Source: a virus. Taken from it: 64,000 nt of DNA. The notes below the pieces were generated by a model. It worked only from the letters and a program-made list of their open reading frames with translations. It did not search any database and had not been told where the DNA came from. Location of the stretch: positions 1 through 64,000 of IMG/VR virus record IMGVR_UViG_3300037091_000310; one strand, given 5' to 3'. Positions 48,413 to 55,308 of the stretch are shown here, piece after piece (within the stretch, counting starts at the first letter, position 1; each line of letters begins with the position of its first letter). Both the position numbers and the translations under genes were made by a program.

Positions 48413-48671
48413 CTAAAAAAACAAGAACGCTCAAACTACTTAAGGGCGAAGATTGCCAGCATTGTATGCGATTTGAGCGAAGACATAAGCCAGTTGTGGG
48501 CGGTATTGAGTCATACTGCCATATATGCGAAAAGATTCTATTCTAAAAGAGAATACTTGTGACGAATGGTGGCCGAGCAATGAAACGCTGAAAGAAAAGT
48601 TAGTGCGAGCCGTACAGATTCCAAAGGAATATTTGTTTCGAGAAGAGAGTATAAATAAACGAAAGAGGTGA
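48397..48671 (+). pseudogene. frameshifted four-cysteine miniprotein
   Basis: The GTG at 48397 opens a 49-residue frame (RTLKLLKGEDCQHCMRF ... ESYCHICEKILF) that stops at 48546. A second frame starting ATG 48525 (MRKDSILKENTCDEWW) runs to 48671. Joining them near 48520-48530 restores the C-x2-C, YC, C-x-x-W pattern of the preceding gene. It may be decayed, recoded or a sequencing error. Its 3' part overlaps a class 1 promoter-like site. Confidence 0.55.
48636..48657 (+). promoter_or_regulatory. class 1 promoter-like site (TTTCGA-N8-TATAAATA)
   Basis: TTTCGA at 48636-48641, an 8-nt spacer and TATAAATA at 48650-48657. A leader with AGAGGTG precedes the ATG at 48674. It probably drives the membrane protein and NAD synthetase genes. 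Confidence 0.6.
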
Positions 48672-48673
48672 GC

Positions 48674-49123
48674 ATGAACTACTTTCAGAGACTCTGGACA
48701 AAAACGCCACTCAGTAACAAGATCACGCTGGCTGTTTTGGCCCTTGTCATAGATCTCATTCCGATTTTCTGTCTTTGTTGGAGTCTATCACTTCCGCCGG
48801 GATCGAAGTACCAAACTTTTGACATTGTAGTCAGTGTAATTGCCGTTCCCCTCTTTCTCCTTGGAATCCCATTTGCCTTGTCTGCCCAGGATCTAGCTCA
48901 GATTGAAAAGCGAGAGAAGGAAGTGGCCAAAGATCAGCAAGACTTTCTCAACGATGAAGACGGCTACTTGGAAGGCATGGCCGAAAGAGTCATCACAGAG
49001 ATTGAATTTGATATGGAGATTAAGGAGCTCACTGATTTACAAAAACGGAAATTCGTCAACAAGATTCTTTACAAAATAGTTTCACACTTCAGGGGTTTAG
49101 GAAAGGAGAAGGAAAAGATATGA
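48674..49123 (+). CDS. two-helix membrane protein
   Basis: A 149-residue protein. The start at 48674 follows AGAGGTG; a GTG at 48668 is possible. Two membrane helices (about 17-40 and 50-70) are followed by a charged cytoplasmic helical domain. ATGA overlap with the NAD synthetase gene implies coupled expression. The function is unknown. Confidence 0.6.
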   Translation: MNYFQRLWTKTPLSNKITLAVLALVIDLIPIFCLCWSLSLPPGSKYQTFDIVVSVIAVPLFLLGIPFALSAQDLAQIEKREKEVAKDQQDFLNDEDGYLEGMAERVITEIEFDMEIKELTDLQKRKFVNKILYKIVSHFRGLGKEKEKI

Positions 49124-49950
49124 TCAAGGATTTCACGGGCCTCATCAACGCGACGACCATCAGCATCAGGAACTTTACTGACTGTGCGGTCCTCGGACTC
49201 TCAGGCGGAGCTGACTCGACGCTAGTGGCCATTCTTTCCGCCATGGCTTTGGGCCAGGAAAACGTCTACGGAATCGGACTACCCTACAGCGATCTTGACA
49301 AGCAGACTTTCAATTCACGGTCGGCACGGATCGCCCACAGGCTGAACATTCACTACCTGGAAATCCCCATCAAGAAGCAGGTCGACGCTATCATCGAGTC
49401 GCTCAAGTGGGATGATGACCATCCCATGGAGCTCGATGCCATTCAGTTGGGCAACATCAAAGCTCGAGTCCGAATGGCCACGCTCTACGGCCTGAACGGA
49501 GCCTTCTCGGATGAAGGAACTCGGTACCGTGTCATAGGCACTGGGAACTTCAGCGAGGACTTCATCGGCTACGATACCAAGGGTGGCGATGCTCTTGCCG
49601 ACATCTTCCCTATCGGTTGTCTTTTCAAGAGTGAGGTCTATCAGCTTCTCGATCATTTCATTTCTCAAGGATTCATCGAAGAAGACCTTGTCGACCGGGT
49701 TCCGAGCGCCGGTCTCTGGGAAGGCCAGACAGACGAGGGTGAGCTCGGTCATACCTACGCTGACATGGAACCCAAGATCGTCCAGCTCGTCGATGCTTAC
49801 AAGGATGAGATTGGAGAAGTCCAGACTGATGCTCTGACAGAAGATGTCCGCCTGAGACACCTTGCCAACAAGCACAAGCACATGGCTCCTCCGGTTCTCA
49901 ACCTTCGCAAGTTCTGCGAATGGAACGATCCGACTGGCTATTTCGCATAA
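49120..49950 (+). CDS. nadE: NAD+ synthetase
   Basis: A 276-residue enzyme of the bacterial NadE size. The ATP pyrophosphatase P-loop SGGADS is at residues 28-33. Other matches are GNIKARVRMATLY, then VIGTGNFSEDFIGYDTKGGDA, the canonical substrate and ATP site, and GLWEGQTDEGELG. It amidates nicotinic acid adenine dinucleotide using ammonia; no glutaminase domain is present. In a phage it could restore NAD+ after host depletion or feed the PARP encoded 2 kb downstream. A strong palindrome follows. Confidence 0.93.
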   Translation: MIKDFTGLINATTISIRNFTDCAVLGLSGGADSTLVAILSAMALGQENVYGIGLPYSDLDKQTFNSRSARIAHRLNIHYLEIPIKKQVDAIIESLKWDDDHPMELDAIQLGNIKARVRMATLYGLNGAFSDEGTRYRVIGTGNFSEDFIGYDTKGGDALADIFPIGCLFKSEVYQLLDHFISQGFIEEDLVDRVPSAGLWEGQTDEGELGHTYADMEPKIVQLVDAYKDEIGEVQTDALTEDVRLRHLANKHKHMAPPVLNLRKFCEWNDPTGYFA

Positions 49951-49957
49951 CACTTTG

Positions 49958-49989
49958 AGCTGAGGTTGTAAAGCTTTACAACCTCAGCT
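49958..49989. terminator. 32-bp perfect palindrome, probable terminator
   Basis: AGCTGAGGTTGTAAAG (49958-49973) is followed immediately by its exact reverse complement through 49989, then TCGTTTG. The stem would be 16 bp with no spacer, so the tip opens into a small loop. It lies 8 nt after the nadE stop. It is probably a terminator, though the U-tract is weak, and a dimeric operator is possible. Confidence 0.6.
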
Positions 49990-50009
49990 TCGTTTGGGAG
50001 AAAAAGAAA

Positions 50010-50195
50010 ATGGATTGGGACGATATCGATGATGGTGATCACGTTCGACACATAATCACAAAAGAAGAAGGCATTGTCATTAACGCCGATCCGTTCTTTG
50101 AACTCGGCGAGAAAGTGTGGGTGAAGTTTTGGGACCCAGTTAAAAGGAAATGGCGCAAAGAAAAAATTCATCCAGGCGAGGTGGAATGGGCATGA
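50010..50195 (+). CDS. small acidic beta-rich protein
   Basis: A 61-residue protein (MDWDDIDDGDHVRHIITKEEG) resembling a small SH3 or KOW-like barrel: GDHV, GIVINADPFF, EKVWVKFWDPV. GGGAGAA precedes the start. Coupled by ATGA to the next gene. Confidence 0.55.
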   Translation: MDWDDIDDGDHVRHIITKEEGIVINADPFFELGEKVWVKFWDPVKRKWRKEKIHPGEVEWA

Positions 50196-50314
50196 AGGCT
50201 TTGATCGAGCTTCTAACTGATTTTGCTAGAGAGCATCCTATCATCTTCTTTTTTCTCATGCTCCTTACAGCTATCGTCGGATGGCTGTTTATCACTCTAT
50301 CTTTTATTCTTTAG
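50192..50314 (+). CDS. single-helix membrane peptide
   Basis: A 40-residue peptide with one hydrophobic helix (IIFFFLMLLTAIVGWLFIT). It overlaps the preceding stop by 4 nt, and the class 1 site at 50315 begins immediately after its stop. Confidence 0.55.
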   Translation: MKALIELLTDFAREHPIIFFFLMLLTAIVGWLFITLSFIL

Positions 50315-50336
50315 TTTCGACAGGGATATATTATAA
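50315..50336 (+). promoter_or_regulatory. class 1 promoter-like site (TTTCGA-N8-TATTATAA)
   Basis: TTTCGA at 50315-50320, an 8-nt spacer and TATTATAA at 50329-50336, 3 nt before the ATG at 50340. Nearly identical to the site at 1580 (TTTCGACAGGG ... TATTATAAAGCAT). The spacing places the expected transcription start at the A of the ATG. Confidence 0.7.
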
Positions 50337-50339
50337 AGC

Positions 50340-50636
50340 ATGGACACAAAACGAACTTGCAATGCTTGCTGGTTTTACGAGAAGGATGGAACCAATTGGT
50401 TCGTTTCCAAAAACGCCGAAGTAAAGCCCAAGCCCAACCAGGAATGGTGCACACTGAACAACGCGCCCTGCCCGGCAGCTCGGACTTGCCCTTCTTGGAT
50501 GACCACGGCAGGAACCAAGCCGATCATGAACGGATCTGATACAAAGACCAAACAGGAAGCAGCGGCTGCCAAGAAAGAAAAGAGGCGGCTCCGGAAACTA
50601 GCCAAGAAAGCTATCCTCGAAGGGAGTCGAGAATGA
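50340..50636 (+). CDS. cysteine-rich protein with basic C-terminus
   Basis: A 98-residue protein. Residues 7-55 contain CNAC, C (EWCTL), C (APCPA) and CPSW, a four-to-five Cys knuckle of the miniprotein family. The remainder is a K/R/A-rich helix. Translation appears leaderless. It overlaps the next gene by 4 nt. Confidence 0.6.
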   Translation: MDTKRTCNACWFYEKDGTNWFVSKNAEVKPKPNQEWCTLNNAPCPAARTCPSWMTTAGTKPIMNGSDTKTKQEAAAAKKEKRRLRKLAKKAILEGSRE

Positions 50637-50830
50637 TCGTGGCCGTAATTGCCTATATCATCTTAGGCATCATTATGAGCGTTAAGCTTGAATCGGAAAT
50701 CCTGGAATTTCCGCTGAGCTTCATAAGTCAAGACACCTATAGAAAGGCAATCGTATTGCCTATCTTGTTTTGGCCTTTTCTGGTCGGAGCTTCTTGGATC
50801 TATTTCGTTAGGAACGGAGAAGGAAATTGA
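50633..50830 (+). CDS. two-helix membrane protein
   Basis: A 65-residue protein with hydrophobic segments at about 2-17 and 40-60. It lies between overlapping neighbours. The function is unknown. Confidence 0.55.
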   Translation: MIVAVIAYIILGIIMSVKLESEILEFPLSFISQDTYRKAIVLPILFWPFLVGASWIYFVRNGEGN

Positions 50831-51024
50831 AACCTTACGGAGTCAAAGTCATCCAGTCTCCCGACGTGGCCGATATCCAGGCTATGGGTGCCAAGTCCAG
50901 CACTGGAAAGTTTCCCGGTAAGAGCGGAGATTTTCATCCCTACAGCCGGACCAAAAACAAAAAGGCGATCCGCCAGTATTGGAAGAGCAAGGCCCGCCAC
51001 CAGAAAATCGACTTGGAGGATTAG
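50827..51024 (+). CDS. small basic hypothetical protein
   Basis: A 65-residue Lys/Arg/Ser-rich protein with TTG start overlapping the preceding stop. The basic character suggests nucleic-acid contact. The next gene follows without a gap. Confidence 0.5.
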   Translation: MKPYGVKVIQSPDVADIQAMGAKSSTGKFPGKSGDFHPYSRTKNKKAIRQYWKSKARHQKIDLED

Positions 51025-51456
51025 ATGGCCGAAGTTTTTAATAGCATCATGCGGGGGCTGGAAGAAGTCAAAGAAATACGGGCTGCCGATACGGCTCTTG
51101 AGCAAGATTTGAAATGGGCGGTTCAGATTCGCAAACTCCGCAAGGGTCTTGAACGATGGGAGAATCCCTACGTCATCGCAAAAATCCTCAAAATCCTGAA
51201 AAAAACTGGAACCCCACTTTTCTGGTTCAGCATTGAGAGTCCGAACTGCCTTGAAGAAGAGGACAACGAGAATACTCTCCGAGAGGTTGTGAAGATGCTC
51301 AAGCACCACGTGAAATTCGTAAAGGGCGGGGGAAAAGTACCCACTGTCCAGGGAGTCCCTTTCAAATACGCCCACACCGTCACCTCCGATGATGAAACCA
51401 AAATCATGTTCACAGACATTTCTAACCTGGGCGATTATGTCATTTTCGACGACTAG
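51025..51456 (+). CDS. hypothetical protein
   Basis: A 143-residue protein starting directly after the previous stop with TTGGAGG upstream. Helical N-terminal half (VKEIRAADTALEQDLKWAVQ), mixed C-terminal half. I do not recognise it. Confidence 0.55.
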   Translation: MAEVFNSIMRGLEEVKEIRAADTALEQDLKWAVQIRKLRKGLERWENPYVIAKILKILKKTGTPLFWFSIESPNCLEEEDNENTLREVVKMLKHHVKFVKGGGKVPTVQGVPFKYAHTVTSDDETKIMFTDISNLGDYVIFDD

Positions 51457-51466
51457 GAGAGAAGAT

Positions 51467-51666
51467 ATGCCAGGATACATTGAAGACACCACGGGAATAC
51501 ACACGGTTTCATAGCTGAAGAATGTGACACCTTGGATGCATCAGTGTTCACCGGAGATCAACTTCTTGAAAAATCAAATCGAGAAGGCTTGAAAATGTAT
51601 CTCGATCGATGGCAAAAGAAAATTATGGAATGGGAAGAAATGGCAAAAGAATTGGGGTACAAATGA
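51467..51666 (+). pseudogene. frameshifted small gene (GNTHGFIAEECD type)
   Basis: The ATG at 51467 (MPGYIEDTTGIHT) follows GGAGAG but meets a stop at 51514. The -1 frame stays open from before that point to 51666 and reads GNTHGFIAEECDTLDASVF and a C-terminal helix MYLDRWQKKIMEWEEM. One extra or missing base near 51494-51503 explains it. The stop overlaps the HAD gene start by ATGA, so an intact gene would be translationally coupled. Confidence 0.5.
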
Positions 51667-52037
51667 TACTCGGTCTTGATGTTCATGGAGTGATCGATAA
51701 AGAGCCTGACAAGTACGCTGCTCTAGCACGTGCCGTTCGGTCGAAGAAGGGTGGCAAAGTTTATATCATCACCGGACAATCTGATACTCCCGAATTAAGA
51801 AATTTGCTAGACAATCTCGGAATGACGTTTGATAGGCTCGTTTCAATTCAGGATGAGCTTATGGCAGTTAGTGCTCCCATCATGGGATACGAAGAAGGAA
51901 GACCAATCTTTCGTTCTCTTGATTGGGACGGCTTCAAAGGGTCATATTGCGCCCGCAATCATGTTGATCTAATGATTGATGACAGCCCAGAATATCGTCT
52001 TTATTTCACGACTCCTTTCCTTTTAATAAACAAGTAA
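51663..52037 (+). CDS. HAD-superfamily hydrolase-like protein
   Basis: A 124-residue protein. The start at 51663 (ATGA overlap) gives MILGLDVHGVID, motif I of the HAD fold (D-x-H/D-G). VYIITGQSD is motif II and IDDSPEY near residue 110 is the motif IV acidic pair. The canonical Lys of motif III is not obvious. It is probably a small phosphatase on nucleotides or polynucleotide ends; the substrate is unknown. Confidence 0.7.
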   Translation: MILGLDVHGVIDKEPDKYAALARAVRSKKGGKVYIITGQSDTPELRNLLDNLGMTFDRLVSIQDELMAVSAPIMGYEEGRPIFRSLDWDGFKGSYCARNHVDLMIDDSPEYRLYFTTPFLLINK

Positions 52038-52040
52038 AAC

Positions 52041-52062
52041 TTTCGAAAGCGAGGTATAATAA
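52041..52062 (+). promoter_or_regulatory. class 1 promoter-like site (TTTCGA-N8-TATAATAA)
   Basis: TTTCGA at 52041-52046, an 8-nt spacer and TATAATAA at 52055-52062, 4 nt before the ATG of the PARP gene at 52067. No ribosome binding site is present, so the message is probably leaderless. Confidence 0.7.
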
Positions 52063-52066
52063 AGAT

Positions 52067-53299
52067 ATGGAAACACGCGGAGATAAGTCACTCATCATGG
52101 TCACCGCTGACAACAACAACAAATTTTACAAGATGCATGATAATACCGATGGAACCTTCACGGTGAAATACGGTCGGGTCGGAGTCACTGAGACGACTAT
52201 GAACTACCCCATAAAGAAATGGGATTCCATTTACCGAGACAAGACCGGCAAAGGTTATCGGGATGTTACGGAGCTTCGGGCCGAGAAGACGGTCAACAAC
52301 AGCAATGGCAACACCCCGAGTTTCGCCGACATCAAAATCGCCCAGATCAAATCTCTGGTCGCCACTCTCCAGTCCTATGCGAAGAAATCAGTCACCGAGA
52401 ACTATACGGTCACTTCTGAGGCAGTCACTCAAGCCCAGGTCGACGAAGCACAGTCTGTTTTGGACCGGATCACCACTCTGAAGGTCACCGATACCAAGAT
52501 CCTCAATGACACCCTCCTGGAACTCTACAAGGTCATTCCCCGAAGAATGGCCAACGTCAAGCATCACCTCTTCGGTCTGGAAGAGGGACTTGATAGCAAG
52601 CCGGACATTTTCAAAAGGACAATTGAGACCGAGCAAGCCACTCTGGACGTTATGAGAGGCCAGGTTTCTACTAACACCAAGACCAAGGACGTTTCTAACA
52701 AAGCCAACCAGACACTGCTCGAGGCCATGGGGCTGGAAATCGTTCCCATCGAAGATTCGGATCGGCAGATCATTCTCAAACTTCTCGGCCCCAACAGCCG
52801 GCAATTCCGTTCGGCCTTCAAGGTGATCAACGTCAAGACTCAAGGCCTCTTTGATAAGAAACTGGTCGAAGTCACCAACAAATCCACCAACCTTTTTTGG
52901 CACGGCTCTCGCAACGAAAACTGGTGGTCCATTCTGGACTCCGGCCTCATGATCAGGCCTTCCAACGCCATCTACACTGGGTCCATGTTCGGAGATGGAA
53001 TCTACTTCGCCGATAAGGCTCAGAAGTCTATCGGCTACACTTCTCTTCGGGGAAGCTACTGGGCCGGTGGCGGAAGCAACAAGGCTTACCTGGCAGTCTT
53101 CAATGTCCATACCGGAAACTGGCTCAAAGCTCAGAGGCACGAGTCCTGGATGTACGAACTGACTGAGAAGAAGCTGAAAGCCCGGGGCGCTTACGATTCT
53201 TTCTTCGCTCTCGACGGAGCTGATCTCCGGAACAATGAATACATCGTCTACAACAAGGCACAGTGCACCGTCCAGTACCTGGTCGAGATCGGAGACTAA
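52067..53299 (+). CDS. poly(ADP-ribose) polymerase-like protein with WGR domain
   Basis: A 410-residue protein with PARP1-type order. Residues about 7-75 form a WGR-like domain (KFYKMHDNTDGTFTVKYGRVG; YGR replaces WGR). Residues 95-220 form a helical regulatory-like domain. From about residue 230 comes the catalytic ART domain with WHGSRNENW (H279), TGSMFGDGIYFADKAQKS (Y313) and NNEYIVYN (E391). This H-Y-E triad is that of true PARPs, so NAD+-dependent ADP-ribosylation of protein or nucleic-acid ends is likely. The WGR domain in eukaryotic PARPs senses DNA breaks. It is preceded by its own class 1 promoter-like box. Confidence 0.92.
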   Translation: METRGDKSLIMVTADNNNKFYKMHDNTDGTFTVKYGRVGVTETTMNYPIKKWDSIYRDKTGKGYRDVTELRAEKTVNNSNGNTPSFADIKIAQIKSLVATLQSYAKKSVTENYTVTSEAVTQAQVDEAQSVLDRITTLKVTDTKILNDTLLELYKVIPRRMANVKHHLFGLEEGLDSKPDIFKRTIETEQATLDVMRGQVSTNTKTKDVSNKANQTLLEAMGLEIVPIEDSDRQIILKLLGPNSRQFRSAFKVINVKTQGLFDKKLVEVTNKSTNLFWHGSRNENWWSILDSGLMIRPSNAIYTGSMFGDGIYFADKAQKSIGYTSLRGSYWAGGGSNKAYLAVFNVHTGNWLKAQRHESWMYELTEKKLKARGAYDSFFALDGADLRNNEYIVYNKAQCTVQYLVEIGD

Positions 53300-53300
53300 A

Positions 53301-53576
53301 TTGATCCGATACGGAATCTACAACACAGAAGTCGGAACCATTACCGAGCTCCTTGCCGACGAGGGCGACACAATCACTATTCGAGCAAAAAACGGTTTTG
53401 CAAAATCAAGAACTATCAAGATTGAAGACTTGGTTGCTTTACTCGAAAAAAACTCTACTCTAAAAAGAGCTGGAGAGATCTTGGCTAAAAAGCTCCGGAC
53501 GGTTCAAGGCCTTCAAGTCGGAGATGCTTTCTTAAATTTCGAAGATGAATTGCTCGCATGGGAAAAGGCAAAATGA
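53301..53576 (+). CDS. hypothetical protein downstream of PARP
   Basis: A 91-residue protein with TTG start one base after the PARP stop (MIRYGIYNTEVGTITELLADEGD). Two strands and a helix resemble a small SH3-like fold plus a helix. It is the probable second gene of the PARP transcript, so it could be a regulator or immunity partner; that is speculation. Confidence 0.5.
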   Translation: MIRYGIYNTEVGTITELLADEGDTITIRAKNGFAKSRTIKIEDLVALLEKNSTLKRAGEILAKKLRTVQGLQVGDAFLNFEDELLAWEKAK

Positions 53577-53577
53577 A

Positions 53578-53694
53578 ATGGCTATCTTTTTAGCACTTCT
53601 ACCGGCTGCAATTCTCTGGAAGCTCTTCGCCTATTTGGTCGTCCTGCTACTCTGGGGAACTATGTGCTTCTTCGTCGGAAGGTGGACAAAGTGA
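53578..53694 (+). CDS. single-helix membrane peptide
   Basis: A 38-residue peptide (MAIFLALLPAAILWKLF), almost entirely hydrophobic with a basic C-terminus (VGRWTK). It starts one base after the previous stop. The function is unknown. Confidence 0.45.
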   Translation: MAIFLALLPAAILWKLFAYLVVLLLWGTMCFFVGRWTK

Positions 53695-53698
53695 AAGC

Positions 53699-53720
53699 CT
53701 TCGACAGCGACATAGTATCA
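53699..53720 (+). promoter_or_regulatory. weak class 1-like site (CTTCGA-N8-TAGTATCA)
   Basis: CTTCGA at 53699, an 8-nt spacer and TAGTATCA at 53713-53720 resemble the class 1 motif with one mismatch in each half. It is followed by GAAGGGAAG and the ATG at 53739. Confidence 0.35.
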
Positions 53721-53738
53721 AGCGAAGGGAAGAAATAA

Positions 53739-54146
53739 ATGGCAACCTGGCGGTCATGGTCAAAAAAGCGATGGAGTGAGGCTGGATTCGCTCGCGCACC
53801 AGAACACGAGGAAGATGCAAAGAGGATGGCGCTCGCTGCTATTCGCAATATTTCTATGTCCGAGTTCATGGCTATTCTTGGTCGACCCAAAGAGGAATAT
53901 GCCGGTCATGGCTCTGAGCTCTACAATGCTATTATCAATCCCACGATCCGGCGAGAAATGGTTCTGAAAGCATTTTTCGGAAACAAGATTCCTGACATGA
54001 AAATTCATCGACACAAGACCGTTTGGGTTTGCCAGGATTGCGCAGACGTCAATCACGGCCTTCTGCTCACCAACGGGACAAAAATGCTCTTCACAGAGTG
54101 CTCCGATTGTAGCCAGATGAAACCCTGTATAGACATCGAGAAGTAA
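53739..54146 (+). CDS. hypothetical protein with C-terminal zinc ribbon
   Basis: A 135-residue protein. The helical N-terminal part is basic. Residues 98-130 contain CQDC and CSDC-CID cysteines for one zinc site. GAAGGGAAG precedes the start. The function is unknown. Confidence 0.55.
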   Translation: MATWRSWSKKRWSEAGFARAPEHEEDAKRMALAAIRNISMSEFMAILGRPKEEYAGHGSELYNAIINPTIRREMVLKAFFGNKIPDMKIHRHKTVWVCQDCADVNHGLLLTNGTKMLFTECSDCSQMKPCIDIEK

Positions 54147-54160
54147 TAAGGAGAAGACAA

Positions 54161-54409
54161 ATGAGAATTCTAATTGGCCTTGATGAAAAGGCTCTAAAGG
54201 AAGCGTTGAAGAATGGCGGCCCCGTAGTTGTTGTTGATACTGCTGAAACGCCAGTTTCTCTCGTAATTACTGAGGGCGAGATTGAGGACATTTCGTCTAT
54301 GAAAGGGCAGAAAGACGATCAAGAAAACCCCATTGATACTTACAATCTTTTTCCAGAGAGCATGTCTGAAAAAGAGTTCAACCAAATCATGAAGGAGACA
54401 AAGAAATGA
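54161..54409 (+). CDS. hypothetical protein
   Basis: An 82-residue acidic alpha/beta protein with an AAGGAG site 14 nt after the previous stop. No motif is recognised. Confidence 0.5.
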   Translation: MRILIGLDEKALKEALKNGGPVVVVDTAETPVSLVITEGEIEDISSMKGQKDDQENPIDTYNLFPESMSEKEFNQIMKETKK

Positions 54410-54480
54410 AGGTGACGAAGATTCTTGTCGTTCTGTTGGCCGTTCTGTTTGCGGCCCTTGTGGGATGCACTTGCTCATAG
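54406..54480 (+). CDS. very small lipoprotein
   Basis: A 24-residue peptide that is nearly all signal (MKVTKILVVLLAVLFAALVGC) with a lipobox LVGC and a mature part of only four residues including the acylated Cys. ATGA overlap with the preceding gene. Such minimal lipoproteins occur in phages; the role is unknown, and an outer-membrane spanin would need a longer tail. Confidence 0.45.
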   Translation: MKVTKILVVLLAVLFAALVGCTCS

Positions 54481-54730
54481 TTGGTGGTTTTTACTTCTTT
54501 CAATAGCAACGATCATAGGTGTTACTGGATGTCTTGTTGAAGTATACGACGAGGCCAAGCTAGTTGATGGTAGGGCTAAAGAAATTAGATGGGGTAGTCA
54601 ACCATTTCCCAAAGATGAAGTCTTGGCCATGTTGAAGGATGCTCATACTTGTATCAACTGCTATTGGGAGCGTGGTACTGGGAAAGTCAATCGGCAATTG
54701 CATAAAGTGCCAAAAAGCATTTCCAGTTGA
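54458..54730 (+). CDS. membrane protein with CxxC, start unclear
   Basis: From TTG 54458 the protein has about 90 residues: one membrane helix (WWFLLLSIATIIGVTGCLV), then a charged part and CINCYW. No clear ribosome binding site supports any start. The end overlaps the next Cys-rich frame, and the two frames might once have been one gene. Confidence 0.4.
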   Translation: MWDALAHSWWFLLLSIATIIGVTGCLVEVYDEAKLVDGRAKEIRWGSQPFPKDEVLAMLKDAHTCINCYWERGTGKVNRQLHKVPKSISS

Positions 54731-54881
54731 ACATAAGTGTCTCTGGGAAGAAGTAGAGGCTCGAACGATTACAACCGAAGATTTTCGTAGACCTGATCTT
54801 GAAAAGCGAGTCACTGCTGAAATCAAAATTCTCAAATGTCATATCTGTGGGGATTTGAAAGAGTTTAGGATAAGCATATGA
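54639..54881 (+). CDS. zinc-ribbon protein
   Basis: An 80-residue frame. The first 20 residues may be a shadow of the previous gene; the rest contains CIKC, HKC, and CHIC-DLKEF, a zinc ribbon split by a 35-residue insert. The start is uncertain. It overlaps the next gene by 4 nt. Confidence 0.45.
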   Translation: MLILVSTAIGSVVLGKSIGNCIKCQKAFPVEHKCLWEEVEARTITTEDFRRPDLEKRVTAEIKILKCHICGDLKEFRISI

Positions 54882-55147
54882 AACGATCTTTTATGGTTAT
54901 AGTAAAAGAAAAGTCTTGGGAAATCTATTGGCGACTACAAGAATCATGGTTTTGGAAATTCTATCGGTGGTTCACACCGTCCTGGCTATCTTATGTTTTC
55001 GAGAAGAGACGGGGAGGTAATGACACGCCATGGTTGACAGTCATTCACTGTCGGGTCATGGGTCATCCAAATGGCGAAGTGTTCTACAATCTCGGTGGCT
55101 CTGAGCCTAATCATCATTGTAAAGATTGCGGCGAGGATATAGGATAA
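54878..55147 (+). CDS. DUF1660-like zinc-binding phage protein
   Basis: An 89-residue protein. The aromatic basic N-terminus is followed by HCRVMGHPNGEVFYNLGG and EPNHHCKDCGEDIG, the Cys-x-x-x-GH ... GxEP-x-C-x-x-C-G pattern recalled from short phage proteins of DUF1660 type. The function is unknown. Confidence 0.55.
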   Translation: MKRSFMVIVKEKSWEIYWRLQESWFWKFYRWFTPSWLSYVFEKRRGGNDTPWLTVIHCRVMGHPNGEVFYNLGGSEPNHHCKDCGEDIG

Positions 55148-55308
55148 TGAATCGTGACTGGCCCACAATTGAAGACGTTGAAAAGGGTAAGATGTCTGAC
55201 CTCTCTCACTGGTTCGTATTGTTACCCAACGCTGAAACTCCAGAGCAAGAAGCAATTGTGTATCGAATTCGACTTAGAATCAAAGAACTTTATAGCGAGG
55301 TAAAGTAA
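55147..55308 (+). CDS. small hypothetical protein
   Basis: A 53-residue acidic helical protein (MNRDWPTIEDVEKGKMSDL). The start at 55147 gives a TAATG overlap with the previous stop. The next gene starts immediately after its stop. Confidence 0.5.
   Translation: MNRDWPTIEDVEKGKMSDLSHWFVLLPNAETPEQEAIVYRIRLRIKELYSEVK

Noticed and set aside
52388-53140. Long minus-strand frames opposite the PARP gene (and similar ones opposite the RNA ligase and nadE)
   Set aside because: They are mirror frames of G+C-rich codon-biased genes, with no ribosome binding sites and no recognisable protein content.
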